From NCBI GenBank assembly GCA_903901045.1, contig CAIUPP010000029.1, positions 1 to 64,000 on the forward strand: DNA of 64,000 nucleotides, given 5' to 3'. The stretch is from an uncultured Planctomycetota bacterium (GTDB lineage Bacteria > Planctomycetota > Brocadiia > CAIUPP01). The position numbers and the translations under genes were made by a program. Positions 8,851-17,669 of the stretch are shown piece by piece. How positions within the stretch are numbered: position 1 is the first letter of the stretch; each line of letters starts with the position of its first letter. The notes under the pieces are model-generated. The model saw only the letters and a program-made list of their open reading frames with translations, made no database searches and had not been told where the DNA came from.

Positions 8851-10137
8851 TCACCACGCGACGCCTGCATCCACGCCCGCCGCCACGTCCAGGAGGTGCC
8901 AGTTGAGGAGGCCGAGGTTCTGCCGGGGGCCCATGCTGTTGTTGCCGATATCGTAGTTGCTGTTGGGCATGAACGCCATGGCCGAGGTGAACGACCGTTC
9001 CGCGAAGACGGTGTCGTTTACGTTCGCCATAGTCGCGGGCCCGTCGCTATAAATGAAAACTTGCTGCGGGTCGCCATACCAGCTTGCATGGGAATCGCCG
9101 TAAAGCACGTTATAGCCGTCCCGGTGGCTGTACTGGCCCACGCCGTACGCGGTCAGGTAGTTGCCGCTTTTCGCCGGCGAATACACCTTGGAGAAGGTGT
9201 CCGCCACGATGGCGCGGCCTCCGAGCTGACGGAGGTTCTTGAACGGGGGGGCGCCCAGCGTGACCGTCACCTTCGGCGACGTGCCCGGCAATACCAACTG
9301 CGCGGCAGTGTACGGCCAGCCCGGCGTGCAGCCCATCGGGATGCCGCGATAGTTGTAGTTCGACTGCGCGCCGGCCAGGTGGAAACCGGTCACGGGGGGA
9401 TTTCCGCCGCCCCCCGCCAGCGAATAATTCCCGTTCGTCAGGTTCTTCGGGTCGTTTCCACTCAGGGCCTGGAGTTGAGCCACGTTCTTGACGATGGCCT
9501 TCGACGGGCTGGCATCCCTGCTGTATTCACAGTCCGCGATCATGTTCGTCGCGGTCGGGCAGAAGAACGTCCTCAGGTCGGTGAGGTAGCCGCCCGAGGC
9601 AAGGAACCCAAGCCCGACCGGAGCAGCCTTCAACGCGGTCTTGTCGTTATAGGCGACGTTCACGCCCGTGAAATCCTGGTGGACATTCCCCCCCATGGCG
9701 ATGGTTCTGTAGTACCAGGTCAACATGTAGGTTTGCGGGTACCGGTAGTAGTTGGTGTAGCGGTTCGTGTTCCCGTAGGTGTCGAAGTTGTAGTCCATCG
9801 AAGCGACCGTCTTGTACCAGTCGTTGGTGGACGGCTTGGGGCTCTGATCGGTGTATATCCCTTTGTCGGCGATGACCCCCATGTTGGCGGTGCTCAGCGG
9901 CAGCTCCGACCCCCACGCCGCCCAGGACGGCAGGTAGTCGCTGTAATCGCTGGTGTAAGAGGCCAGCGCCTTGGCCATCTGATTGAGGTTGTTCATGCAG
10001 GCGGTTCGGCGCGCCTTCTCGCGCGCGGCGGCCAGCGCCGGCAAAAGCATTCCGGCCAGAATGGCAATGATGGCGATCACGACGAGCAGCTCGATCAGCG
10101 TAAAGGCCGGCCACATCGCAGTCACGTGCCGTTTCAT
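8851..10137 (-). CDS. Type II secretion-like pseudopilin, H-X9-DG class
   Basis: 428 residues. The N terminus is a prepilin leader of 11 residues ending in Ala, followed by [16 protein letters not shown], the hydrophobic helix of type IV pilin-like proteins. The -1 residue is Ala rather than the usual Gly. Near residue 336 the sequence [12 protein letters not shown] fits the H-X9-DG motif of PVC pseudopilins, but with DS in place of DG. Family members are cleaved and methylated by a prepilin peptidase and exported; no peptidase, ATPase or secretin gene is in the window. The start has GGGAGGG four bases upstream. It lies 36 bp after the LacI regulator and before glycan-active genes, which implies coexpression with a substrate-specific locus. 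Confidence 0.85.
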   Translation of the reverse strand: MKRHVTAMWPAFTLIELLVVIAIIAILAGMLLPALAAAREKARRTACMNNLNQMAKALASYTSDYSDYLPSWAAWGSELPLSTANMGVIADKGIYTDQSPKPSTNDWYKTVASMDYNFDTYGNTNRYTNYYRYPQTYMLTWYYRTIAMGGNVHQDFTGVNVAYNDKTALKAAPVGLGFLASGGYLTDLRTFFCPTATNMIADCEYSRDASPSKAIVKNVAQLQALSGNDPKNLTNGNYSLAGGGGNPPVTGFHLAGAQSNYNYRGIPMGCTPGWPYTAAQLVLPGTSPKVTVTLGAPPFKNLRQLGGRAIVADTFSKVYSPAKSGNYLTAYGVGQYSHRDGYNVLYGDSHASWYGDPQQVFIYSDGPATMANVNDTVFAERSFTSAMAFMPNSNYDIGNNSMGPRQNLGLLNWHLLDVAAGVDAGVAW

Positions 10138-10173
10138 GACGCCCTCCCATTACAATATTGACGCAGACACCCT

Positions 10174-11172
10174 CTAACCGCCCCGCGGCGGCGCGCAGGA
10201 GTCCTGAATCACCAATTCGATTTCCGCGGGCTTCACAGACACCTTGTCCGTCCGCTCTTTTCGCTCGATGAGCTCGATCAACTGATGCACGAAATCGACC
10301 GAAAGCCGCTCGAAATGCCAGTCCACCCCCGTAAGCCCCGGAACGATGCCGTCTCCCTTCGCGTGGGTTTCGCGGCTGAACACCGAGACATCTTCCGGGA
10401 CGCGCACCCCCTCCCTTGTCAGCCGGGCAATCAGGGCGCGCGCGTAACCGTCGTCAAACGCGTAGATCGCCGTGGGCAGCGGACGCAGATGCGCGATCTC
10501 CTCCACGCTCGGATAGGGGCGCGCCTCCCAATGATCCACCAGGGTCCGCAAGCGCACATCCAGCCCCTGCTCCTTCGCGAGGGCCTCGAAGGAAGCGCGG
10601 GCCTGCCGCTCGGGAATCGTGGTGATCTCGACCGTCACAATATCCCGATGCCCCAGCTTGTACAGGTACTCCGCGGCCATGCGGAACCCCTTGTCGGCCT
10701 GGCCCTCAACGACGATCTGCGTCGCGCCGGGAATGCGGTCCGTCGTCACCACCGGAACCTGCCGCGCCAGGGTAGCCATCTTCTCCACCAGGGCGGGCGA
10801 TACCACTCCATACACGATGCAGCCGTCGATCATCCGGTTCTCCAGCCGGCGGCGGGCGTCCGGCCAGACGATCGCAATCCGGTACCCCATTTCGCCGGCG
10901 GCCTGGACAAAAGCGCCGTACTGGAGTGCGCCGTTGGGGTGGGTCAGAAAAGCCAGGGGAGACGCGACGAGCAATCCGATGTTGTACGTCCGGCCGGTGG
11001 AAAGCGCCACGGCAAGAGGGTTGGGGACATATCCGAGTTCCTGGGCGACGTTCAGAATGCGCTGCTGCGTCGCGGCGCTCACTCCGGTGGTGGAGCGCTT
11101 ACCCCCCACCACACGCGACACCGCCGCCTTTGAAACCCCGGCTGCCTTTGCCACGTCAGCTATGGTCGGCAC
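10174..11172 (-). CDS. LacI-family transcriptional regulator
   Basis: 332 residues from a GTG start. Residues 2-45 form the LacI helix-turn-helix (TIADVAKAAGVSKAAVSRV, then the hinge region ELGYVPNPLAVALSTG), and the rest is a periplasmic-binding-protein-like effector domain (RTYNIGLLVASPL onward; VPEDVSVFSR near the end). GTG at 11172 is chosen because GGGAG stands 8 bp upstream and the HTH begins at once; the frame extends upstream only to a TTG at 11196. A near-consensus promoter and an AACCGGTT palindrome typical of LacI operators lie at 11279-11321, which suggests autoregulation. The pseudopilin and three glycan-active genes follow on the same strand and are the natural regulon. The effector is unknown. 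Confidence 0.9.
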   Translation of the reverse strand: MPTIADVAKAAGVSKAAVSRVVGGKRSTTGVSAATQQRILNVAQELGYVPNPLAVALSTGRTYNIGLLVASPLAFLTHPNGALQYGAFVQAAGEMGYRIAIVWPDARRRLENRMIDGCIVYGVVSPALVEKMATLARQVPVVTTDRIPGATQIVVEGQADKGFRMAAEYLYKLGHRDIVTVEITTIPERQARASFEALAKEQGLDVRLRTLVDHWEARPYPSVEEIAHLRPLPTAIYAFDDGYARALIARLTREGVRVPEDVSVFSRETHAKGDGIVPGLTGVDWHFERLSVDFVHQLIELIERKERTDKVSVKPAEIELVIQDSCAPPRGG

Positions 11173-11278
11173 AGCATCAACTCCCGCACAATGCAAAAAA
11201 ACTCGTTAGCTCACTTCTCCGCCGCCAGCAGAAAGCCCATCCAAAAACAGACGCAGATACCGCATAACTCCATATATC

Positions 11279-11321
11279 AACCGGTTCATTTGAATTATAC
11301 GCCTTGCCGCACTTTTGTCAA
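11279..11321 (-). promoter_or_regulatory. Near-consensus sigma-70 promoter with LacI-type operator
   Basis: On the minus strand, TTGACA (11321-11316), a 16-bp spacer, and TATAAT (11299-11294) form a perfect pair of hexamers. The palindrome AACCGGTT at 11279-11286, within TGAACCGGTTGA, lies about where transcription would start; LacI-family operators typically have such a central CG. The expected leader to the GTG at 11172 is roughly 110 nt. Binding by the adjacent LacI protein is inference. Confidence 0.8.
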
Positions 11322-11526
11322 GGAGAATTCTTAGTAAGTTCCGCCAAAGCCCAGGAGGAATACTTTGGCGCGAAGATCAAGCCCTGCCGCTGCGCCATCC
11401 AGCAGCGGCATGACCCCCCGTGCAGACATTGCCCAATACGCCTATCATCCCGCAGGACAGCAGGTTATGCACACTGTGCAGCCCTTGCGCCGGGAGGCGC
11501 GAGCTCAATGGCCCGCCCCGCCGAAA

Positions 11527-11543
11527 GCGGCTCTTCAAGCCGC
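11527..11543 (-). terminator. Possible weak intrinsic terminator after URO-D gene
   Basis: Read on the minus strand, GCGGCT-TGAAG-AGCCGC forms a perfect 6-bp stem 15 bp past the stop codon at 11559, followed by TTT. The T-run is short, so termination would be weak. The hairpin position fits the end of the 21899-11559 transcript. Confidence 0.4.
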
Positions 11544-11558
11544 GTGGTCACCGGGCGG

Positions 11559-12599
11559 CTATTTTCCACCGATCAATGGCCACACGCGCCGGACCGTCTC
11601 TCCGAACGCCTTCATGTTCGCCTCGGGGGTCTGGCGCGGCACCATTTCGCCGGAGTTGATGAGGTGGCCCCCCTTGACGGACACCTTGCGCAGGATGCCT
11701 TCCGCCTGGGCGCCGACAGACTGGGGGGTGCCGTTCATCAGTTGGCCGATGGGGTCCACGTTCCCCAGCGCGCAGCAGCGCCCGCCCATGGCGGCATGGC
11801 ATTCCTCCAGATTGCCGCCGGGACCGATGCTGATGATGTCCACGCCGGTCTTCGACATGACCTCCACGTACCGCGGGTCCTCCTCGCTGGCGTGCAGGAG
11901 GCTCAGGCCGTGCCCCTTGTAGTTCCTCGCCACCACGCTGAGCGGCTCGGCGGCGAACTCCTTGTACGCCGTTAGCGAGATCAAGTGGCTTGAGGCGTTG
12001 CAGTCGCCGAACCAGAGCGCGTCGGCGCCCGCCTCGTACTGCGCCAGCCCGAACTCGGTCTGCACGTCGTAGAAGAACTTCATCGTGTCCTTGAGCAGGT
12101 CGGGGTCGTCGTAGATCATTGTGCTGCACGGCCCCATCCCGTAGAGCAGCGTAGCGGAGCTGAAGGGGGCTTCGGTGCGGCCGACGACCATGAGCGTGTC
12201 GCCGCACTTGTCCTTGATGCGCTTGATGGCGTCGCACAGGACCGGGCAGCGGCCGTCCTTCCGGACGTTCGGCTTCTTCAGGCTGTTCAAGGTGGCGCGC
12301 GTCGCGGGCCGGTAGTTCTTCGTGGCGCGCAAAATCTCCCCGCCGCCCACCACTCCCACGCCCAGCAGTTCATAGATGATGCAGTCATCCACCTGCAGCC
12401 ACGCCCAGTCGTAGTCGAACAGCTTCTGCGCGTTCGCAATCACGCGGGCCATGACCTTGGAATCGTGGTCGTACTCCTCGTACGTCACGCCGGCCAGCCG
12501 GACATCCATCTCCTCGCTCAGCGCAAAAAAGGGCATCCGCCCCGGACGCTTCCCCTTCACCGCCAGTTTCACGTCCTCCAGAACTCCCTTGTAAGCCAT
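11559..12599 (-). CDS. Uroporphyrinogen decarboxylase (URO-D) family, methyltransferase-like
   Basis: 346 residues of the URO-D fold. Segments LSEEMDVRLAG, LLHASEEDPRYVEVMSKTGVDIISIGPG and LGNVDP are of the kind seen in MtaA/CmuA-type corrinoid methyltransferases rather than in true haem-pathway HemE, which has a different N-terminal arginine-rich motif. Family members move methyl groups between cobalamin and coenzyme M or other thiols and bind zinc through His/Cys; candidate ligands here are the His in LLHASEED and nearby Cys residues. No corrinoid protein is adjacent. It is the last gene of the GntR-headed set, 123 bp after another URO-D protein. The substrate is unknown. Confidence 0.75.
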   Translation of the reverse strand: MAYKGVLEDVKLAVKGKRPGRMPFFALSEEMDVRLAGVTYEEYDHDSKVMARVIANAQKLFDYDWAWLQVDDCIIYELLGVGVVGGGEILRATKNYRPATRATLNSLKKPNVRKDGRCPVLCDAIKRIKDKCGDTLMVVGRTEAPFSSATLLYGMGPCSTMIYDDPDLLKDTMKFFYDVQTEFGLAQYEAGADALWFGDCNASSHLISLTAYKEFAAEPLSVVARNYKGHGLSLLHASEEDPRYVEVMSKTGVDIISIGPGGNLEECHAAMGGRCCALGNVDPIGQLMNGTPQSVGAQAEGILRKVSVKGGHLINSGEMVPRQTPEANMKAFGETVRRVWPLIGGK

Positions 12600-12722
12600 G
12601 GCTTTTCTCCGAAAAGTGGAAACTCCATTGCAGGCCTCGCAACCTGCTTATTCAAAAACTCCCATTCTGCGCCGCATGATCCCACCCTCTTGCCGACAGG
12701 CCGCCGCAACGCGTCGCGGCAA

Positions 12723-13787
12723 CTATGCCTCCTCCATCAGCTCCCGATGCCGGTCCAGGCCGTCCATGATCGCCCGGCAACTGCCCTGCCAACGGTCGAG
12801 CGGCATGTTCTCGGTGATGCCCATGATGATCCCGTCGGTCGACGGCGTCTGGCGGAGCATGCTTACGGTGAACGCCGCCACCTCCGCATCGCTCTTCAGG
12901 TGAACCGACGAGGGGAAGTTGAGCCAGAGCACCTTGTCGGGCCAGGCGGCGCGGGCTTCGGCCAGCGTCATGTCCGTGTCGGGCGCAGGAGTGAACGCCT
13001 CGATGTAGTCCAGGGGAGTCTCGCCGATCAACCTGGACAGCCTGCCGCAGTTGGCGTCGAAGTGCACGCCGATGAGCTTGCCCTTTTTGTGCAGCGCCCG
13101 GGCCGCTTCCTCGTAGTGCGGCATGTAGTATTCCCGAAACATGTCGGGGTTTGTGATTTCGGGAGTGACGTTGCCGCCGAAGTTGAAAGTGGCGGCGGGA
13201 GAGCCGGCCGCCAACGGATAGATTTTTCGGCAGTTCTCCACCACCGCGCGGTAGAGAGTCAGCACCTCGTCCTGGTGGTCCATCCATTCCATGCAGAAGG
13301 TCTGCATGTCCATGATCTCCCCCGATATCAAGCGCTGCAGCGGCTCCAATCCGATGGCGCCGCGCACGAGGACATCGGGGCCAAGGCTCGCTTCCACGCG
13401 GGCGAATTCCTCGTAGTTGGGCTCATATTGCTCATCCTGAAGATAGGCGAGGATGGCGGGATAGTCCTCGGCGGACTTGAACAGCCGCTGGTGAATCCAT
13501 TGGGTGAACCCCGCGTGTTCGGCCAGGGAGGAGAGCGTCCCGCCGGGGGTCTTGTGCCACGTGCGCGTGAACTGCTTGTTTCCTTCGCCGTAGGTTTCCT
13601 GCGTCGTCGTCACATGAGGGCGACGGGTCGTGAAGACCGGCACCTGTCTCTGGACAATGCACAGACCCCGGTTGCGCAACTCCCGCTCCGCCGTGCATTG
13701 GGGCAACAGGCTTTCGTAAATCGTGAACGGGATGGGACTCACGCGCTCCCTGCGCAGAGCCTTGAGTACTCGCTCTCTGGGCGTCAT
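12723..13787 (-). CDS. URO-D family protein
   Basis: 354 residues from the ATG at 13787, chosen because GGAGG stands 6 bp upstream; the frame extends 11 codons further. MTPRERVLKALRRE is the usual start of catabolic URO-D proteins. Later motifs are FNFGGNVTPEITNPDMFREYYMP (broken by the family loop), HFDANCGRLSRLIGE and YIEAFTPAPDTDMTLAEA, which place a His and an Asp-x-Asn-Cys in the expected metal-binding area. It differs strongly from its neighbour at 11559-12599 and from the pair at 38077 and 41392, so the window has three lineages of the family. It follows the Gfo/Idh gene by 41 bp. Confidence 0.72.
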   Translation of the reverse strand: MTPRERVLKALRRERVSPIPFTIYESLLPQCTAERELRNRGLCIVQRQVPVFTTRRPHVTTTQETYGEGNKQFTRTWHKTPGGTLSSLAEHAGFTQWIHQRLFKSAEDYPAILAYLQDEQYEPNYEEFARVEASLGPDVLVRGAIGLEPLQRLISGEIMDMQTFCMEWMDHQDEVLTLYRAVVENCRKIYPLAAGSPAATFNFGGNVTPEITNPDMFREYYMPHYEEAARALHKKGKLIGVHFDANCGRLSRLIGETPLDYIEAFTPAPDTDMTLAEARAAWPDKVLWLNFPSSVHLKSDAEVAAFTVSMLRQTPSTDGIIMGITENMPLDRWQGSCRAIMDGLDRHRELMEEA

Positions 13788-13828
13788 ATCAGGCCTCCGG
13801 TCCTGGCACTGTCGCGCCAATCAGCGGG

Positions 13829-15010
13829 CTAAAGAGCCTTGCCCACCTGGCGGACCTTCACGAACTCCCCGGTTTCAATGGATTTCTTCGCGGCAAGGCA
13901 GGCATAGATGCTTTGGATTCCCATCCAGATGGTGGTGCGCGGCTTGCTCTTCTTCTTGATCACGCGGATGAAGTCCCGCGCCAGTTCGACGTCGCCGCCG
14001 AAATGGCTGAGGCCTTCGCCGGCGGCGACCGTGTCGGTGAACGGCTCATGATGGCGCACGCGGCGCAACTCATTCTTGTACCAGTCGAAACTGAGCGTGC
14101 CGTCATACCCGCTGATCGTGGCGCCGCGCGTGGCGGCGTCCCGCCGGGTGTAGAAGACCTGGGTGTAGACGCCGTGCGCGCCCGAGGCGAATTCCAGCAG
14201 GGCGCTGGAGGAGTCCTCATTCATCCCCGCCTCGGGGGTTCCGGCATCCTTCCCAAACACGCAGAAATGGTCCGCCGTCCGTCCGGACTGGTGGCGCTTG
14301 CGGTTTCGCGGACTTTCGGGGCAGTCGTCGGCCTCGCGGCAGGTGGAGCAGCGCGTCCCCGGCGACTTGTAATTCCCCCCGAAAATCTTCCCGACCGTGG
14401 CCACGGCCGCCACGCGGACGATCGGCGAGCCCATGAGATAATGAAGGTAGTCGAAGTCGTGCGTCGCTTTCTGAATGAACAACCCCTGCACGATCTGGTA
14501 ATCGCGGTACACCGTCTCCCAATAGACCGTTCCGTACGGAACATAGTTGACGGCCAGCACATGGTCCGGGCGGCCGACGGCGCCGGCGGCCATGTACTGA
14601 TGGGCCAGTTCGCACAGCGGCGAGATGCGCAAGGGAAAGCTGACGACGACGGGGCACCTGGATTTCTCGAATGCGCGCTCGAGGGCCAGCGCCTGCCGCA
14701 TGGAGACGGCCACGGGCTTTTCAAGAAACAGCGGAAGGTCGTACTTCGCCGCCTGCACGGCATAGGTGGCATGACGGTTGCAGCGCGTGCCGATGGCCAG
14801 GGCGTCGAGCTTGCCGCGGCGGACCATGTCCGGCAGGTTCCGGTAAAAGCGGACCCCCTCGCGGTCGCTCTCGGCCAGGCGCGCGCGCGCGCCGGCCTCG
14901 TCCGGGTCCACGACCCCCACCACGCGCAACGACGGCTCCTGCTCGCGGAAGCTGTCCCGGATGAGGTTGTTGATCCGGTTGCCGTATCCGACGACGCCAA
15001 GGCGTATCAT
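13829..15010 (-). CDS. Gfo/Idh/MocA family NAD(P)-dependent oxidoreductase
   Basis: 393 residues from ATG at 15010. The Rossmann N terminus is IRLGVVGYGNRINNLI, and the family EKP motif is present (FLEKPVA near residue 95), so the usual catalytic Lys is intact. A cysteine cluster RCSTCREADDC near 217-227 is an insertion that may bind a metal. The C-terminal alpha/beta half includes GYDGTLSFDWYKNEL. The frame extends far upstream but only as an antisense-like shadow of the amidohydrolase gene; the real start overlaps that gene's stop by 4 bp (ATGA), implying translational coupling. Family members oxidise or reduce sugars, inositols and amino sugars. The substrate here is unknown. Confidence 0.85.
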   Translation of the reverse strand: MIRLGVVGYGNRINNLIRDSFREQEPSLRVVGVVDPDEAGARARLAESDREGVRFYRNLPDMVRRGKLDALAIGTRCNRHATYAVQAAKYDLPLFLEKPVAVSMRQALALERAFEKSRCPVVVSFPLRISPLCELAHQYMAAGAVGRPDHVLAVNYVPYGTVYWETVYRDYQIVQGLFIQKATHDFDYLHYLMGSPIVRVAAVATVGKIFGGNYKSPGTRCSTCREADDCPESPRNRKRHQSGRTADHFCVFGKDAGTPEAGMNEDSSSALLEFASGAHGVYTQVFYTRRDAATRGATISGYDGTLSFDWYKNELRRVRHHEPFTDTVAAGEGLSHFGGDVELARDFIRVIKKKSKPRTTIWMGIQSIYACLAAKKSIETGEFVKVRQVGKAL

Positions 15011-15843
15011 GTGGCTCTCCCGGCGACAGGCGCCAGTTTCAGGATGCGGGCGGCGTTGCGGTACAGAATGTCGTCCAGGGCTTCCTGGCTGATTCGGTTT
15101 TCGCGACGCAAACCCATGAGATAGTCCAGGTGGTTCAGCGACAGGCTGTCCACGCCGTAAAGAAGTTTGCCGGAGAACCTGCGGATGAATTGGACCGCGT
15201 GCTCCGGGTCGCGCGTCAAAGCGCCAAGGCCGGAATTGGCGGAGAGGTCCGCGTACAGGTTCGGGTTCTCCTCCAGCATGCGGATGAGCTTGCCGCCGGG
15301 CGCCACCTTGCCCACGGGGTAGAGCTCCGTGCCGGGCTGCCCGGAGATGTGCCGCCAGAAACCGGGCGCGTGGCCGATGAACGCCACCGTCTTGAACTGC
15401 CGGCATATCTTGTCCACCGCGTCGATGTCCTCGTTGTACCACTTGGGCGCGCATTCGACGGATTCCATGTGGAACAGCACCGGCAAGCCGTGGTCGGCGC
15501 AGATTTTGTAGAGTGCCACGCTGTCCGGATCGTCGAACCGCATCCGGTGCTTGTGCTCCCCCATCCCCTTGAGGCCCCGCGCGATCCATTCCCTGAGGAC
15601 GCGCGGGGCATCAGGCCGAAGCGGGTCGGGAGAGTAGAAGGGGATGAACTTGTCCGGGTGCGCCTCGTACGCCTTCCAGGTGTTCTCGATGGAGATGTGC
15701 TGGTAGTCGGCCCGGAGGCCGCCCAGGAACTCCTCCCAGGTGTGGATGACGCACTGGGTGACCTGGGCGCGGTCCATGTAGTCGAGCAGGTCCTTGACCT
15801 TCCAGCCTTCCCACAGGACGTGTTGATGGAAGTCGATGATCAT
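15007..15843 (-). CDS. Amidohydrolase (amidohydrolase-2 / ACMSD-like) family protein
   Basis: 278 residues. The HxH metal motif is at the N terminus (IIDFHQHV, His6 and His8), a third His in FIGHAPGF near 157 and the conserved Asp in LLYGVDSLSL near 232, so a metal-bound active site is complete. This family hydrolyses or decarboxylates small cyclic or lactone substrates. It overlaps the transketolase subunit upstream by 4 bp and the Gfo/Idh gene downstream by 4 bp, so the three are made together. An oxidoreductase making a lactone followed by a lactone hydrolase would fit, but this is inference. Confidence 0.8.
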   Translation of the reverse strand: MIIDFHQHVLWEGWKVKDLLDYMDRAQVTQCVIHTWEEFLGGLRADYQHISIENTWKAYEAHPDKFIPFYSPDPLRPDAPRVLREWIARGLKGMGEHKHRMRFDDPDSVALYKICADHGLPVLFHMESVECAPKWYNEDIDAVDKICRQFKTVAFIGHAPGFWRHISGQPGTELYPVGKVAPGGKLIRMLEENPNLYADLSANSGLGALTRDPEHAVQFIRRFSGKLLYGVDSLSLNHLDYLMGLRRENRISQEALDDILYRNAARILKLAPVAGRAT

Positions 15844-16796
15844 GGTTTCTCCGCGGACCGGGTCCGCAACAATTGTCTTGCCTCCGCCGCGATGTCGGCG
15901 GCCCGGAGCGAGTACTTGTCCCGCAACTCATCGGGCGTGCCGCTTTCGGTGAAGCGGTCCGGGATTCCCACGCGCTTGATGCGGACGGGGAATTTCTCGC
16001 TGAGCAGTTCGCTGACGGCGCTGCCGAGTCCGTTGATGATGCTGTGCTCCTCCGCGACCAGCAGCGCGCCGGTCCGCCGCGCGAGAGAAAGAATGCTCTT
16101 CTCGTCCAGCGGCTTGATCGTGTGAATTTCCACGACCGTGACGCCGATGCCCTCCGCTTTCAGCGTCTCCGCCGCGGCAAGAACTTCGGGCACGATGAAG
16201 CCGGAGGCGACCAGCCCCAGGTCGTCGCCAAAGTCGGCGAGGGTGACCGCTTCGCCGATTCGAGGAGCGTAGGCGGCGTCGAAGACCACGGGGGAGGGAT
16301 CGCGTCCGAGGCGAATGTACACCGGCCCGCGGTGGTCGGCCGCCGCCCGGACCAGTTTGCGCGTGGCCACGGCGTCCGCGGGCGCGACGATCGCCAGGTT
16401 CGGGATGACGCGCAGAATGCCGATGTCCTCCACGGCCAGATGCGTGACCCCTTCAATGCCCGCGGAGAACCCCCCCAGGCCGCCCACGAGCTTGACGTCC
16501 AGGTTGGGGTAGGCGATGAAGGTGCGGATCTGCTCGCACGCCCGCATGCTCATGAAGGTGGCGTACGTCGTGGCGAAGACGGTCTTGCCGGTCGAGGCAA
16601 GGCCGGCGGCCATGGCCACCATGTTCTGCTCCGCAATCCCCACGTCCCAGGAGCGGTCCGGAAACTCGGCGGCGAGCAGGTCCGTGTACATGGACGTGGA
16701 GGTATCGGCCGCCAGCGCCACGATGTCGCGGCCCTCCCGCGCCAGCTCCAGCAGCGTTTCGCCATAGGCTTTGCGCGTGGATTCCAACGAAGGCAT
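15840..16796 (-). CDS. Transketolase, C-terminal subunit
   Basis: 318 residues covering the pyrimidine-binding and C-terminal domains of transketolase. Key motifs are the ThDP-activating Glu in WDVGIAEQNMVAMAAGLAS, FATTYATFM, and GGFSAGIEGVTH. With the next gene upstream it makes a split transketolase, as is common in many bacteria and archaea. Transketolase moves two-carbon ketol units between sugar phosphates. Sited in a catabolic operon, it may serve a special sugar rather than the housekeeping pathway. The gap to the N-terminal subunit is 15 bp and GGAAGG lies about 10 bp before the start. Confidence 0.92.
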   Translation of the reverse strand: MPSLESTRKAYGETLLELAREGRDIVALAADTSTSMYTDLLAAEFPDRSWDVGIAEQNMVAMAAGLASTGKTVFATTYATFMSMRACEQIRTFIAYPNLDVKLVGGLGGFSAGIEGVTHLAVEDIGILRVIPNLAIVAPADAVATRKLVRAAADHRGPVYIRLGRDPSPVVFDAAYAPRIGEAVTLADFGDDLGLVASGFIVPEVLAAAETLKAEGIGVTVVEIHTIKPLDEKSILSLARRTGALLVAEEHSIINGLGSAVSELLSEKFPVRIKRVGIPDRFTESGTPDELRDKYSLRAADIAAEARQLLRTRSAEKP

Positions 16797-16811
16797 CGGA
16801 GCATGACCTTC

Positions 16812-17669
16812 CTATGAGAGCAGTTGACGCCGGGCGGATTCAAGCTCCGCGTCCGTGGGGGCCTTCTGGTGCCAGGAGTTGTTGTTCTCCATGAAGGAGA
16901 CCCCCTTCCCTTTCACCGTCGTCGCCAGGATGACCGTGGGACGGCCCCGGTTCTTCTGCGCCTGAGCGAAAGCGCCGACGATCTGCGCGACGTCGTGGCC
17001 GTCTATCTCTTCCACGAACCAGTTGAAGGATTCCCATTTCCCGCGCAGCGGCTGGACGGACATCAGCTTGGACACCGGAACGGATTTGGAGCTCTGCCAG
17101 TCGTTGCAGTCCACCACCGCCACGAGATTGTCCAGGCCGAAGTTGGCGGCGGCCATCGCCGCTTCCCAGACCAGCCCCTCCTGCAATTCCCCGTCGCCCA
17201 GGAGGGCGTAAACGCGATAGGGCCTTTTGTCAATGTGCCTGCCTGCGAGCGCAATTCCCGCCGCCAGGGACAGGCCGTGTCCCAGCGAGCCGGCGGTCAT
17301 GTCAATGCCGGGAGTCTTGGTCATATCCGGGTGTCCCTGGAGCATGCTGTTGACGTGGCGCAGCGTCCAAAGCGCTTCTTCGCGGAAGAACCCCTTCATG
17401 GCCAGGGCGGCGTAGAGGATGGGGCAGGCATGGCCTTTGGAGAGGACGAAGCGGTCCCGGTCCGGCCAGTCCGGCCGGGCGGGGTCCATGCGCAGGGTCT
17501 CGAAGTAGAGGACGGCAATGATGTCGGCGATGGAGAGCGCGGGGCCGGGATGGCATTTGCGGTCTTCGCCAAGACGATGGGCGATCGTCACCGCGTGCAG
17601 GCGCAGCTTCGCCGCGATCAATTCGAGCTCAGCGATCCGCTTTTCAGTCGGGGGCATGGTCTCTCTCAC
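16812..17669 (-). CDS. Transketolase, N-terminal subunit
   Basis: 285 residues with the thiamine-diphosphate motif GDGELQEG near 157 ending in VVDCND, plus LSKGHACPILYAALA and GSLGHGLSLAAGIALA, as in the N-terminal half of transketolase. It is partner to the C-terminal subunit 15 bp downstream. The start is a GTG that overlaps the stop of the DUF5107 gene by 4 bp (GTGA); an ATG four codons later is an alternative. The chain of overlaps through 15007 indicates one transcript. Confidence 0.92.
   Translation of the reverse strand: MRETMPPTEKRIAELELIAAKLRLHAVTIAHRLGEDRKCHPGPALSIADIIAVLYFETLRMDPARPDWPDRDRFVLSKGHACPILYAALAMKGFFREEALWTLRHVNSMLQGHPDMTKTPGIDMTAGSLGHGLSLAAGIALAGRHIDKRPYRVYALLGDGELQEGLVWEAAMAAANFGLDNLVAVVDCNDWQSSKSVPVSKLMSVQPLRGKWESFNWFVEEIDGHDVAQIVGAFAQAQKNRGRPTVILATTVKGKGVSFMENNNSWHQKAPTDAELESARRQLLS

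Larger units (their letters stand above)
11173..11558. other. Regulatory spacer upstream of the LacI gene
   Basis: A 386-bp gap. It carries the LacI promoter and operator (11279-11321), an inverted repeat CGCCAAAG (11342-11349) / CTTTGGCG (11363-11370), and a hairpin just after the URO-D stop (11527-11543). No gene is supported in the rest. Confidence 0.7.

Noticed and set aside
11559-13787. Haem biosynthesis gene hemE.
   Set aside because: The two neighbouring URO-D proteins lack the N-terminal arginine motif of true HemE and occur in several divergent copies among catabolic genes.
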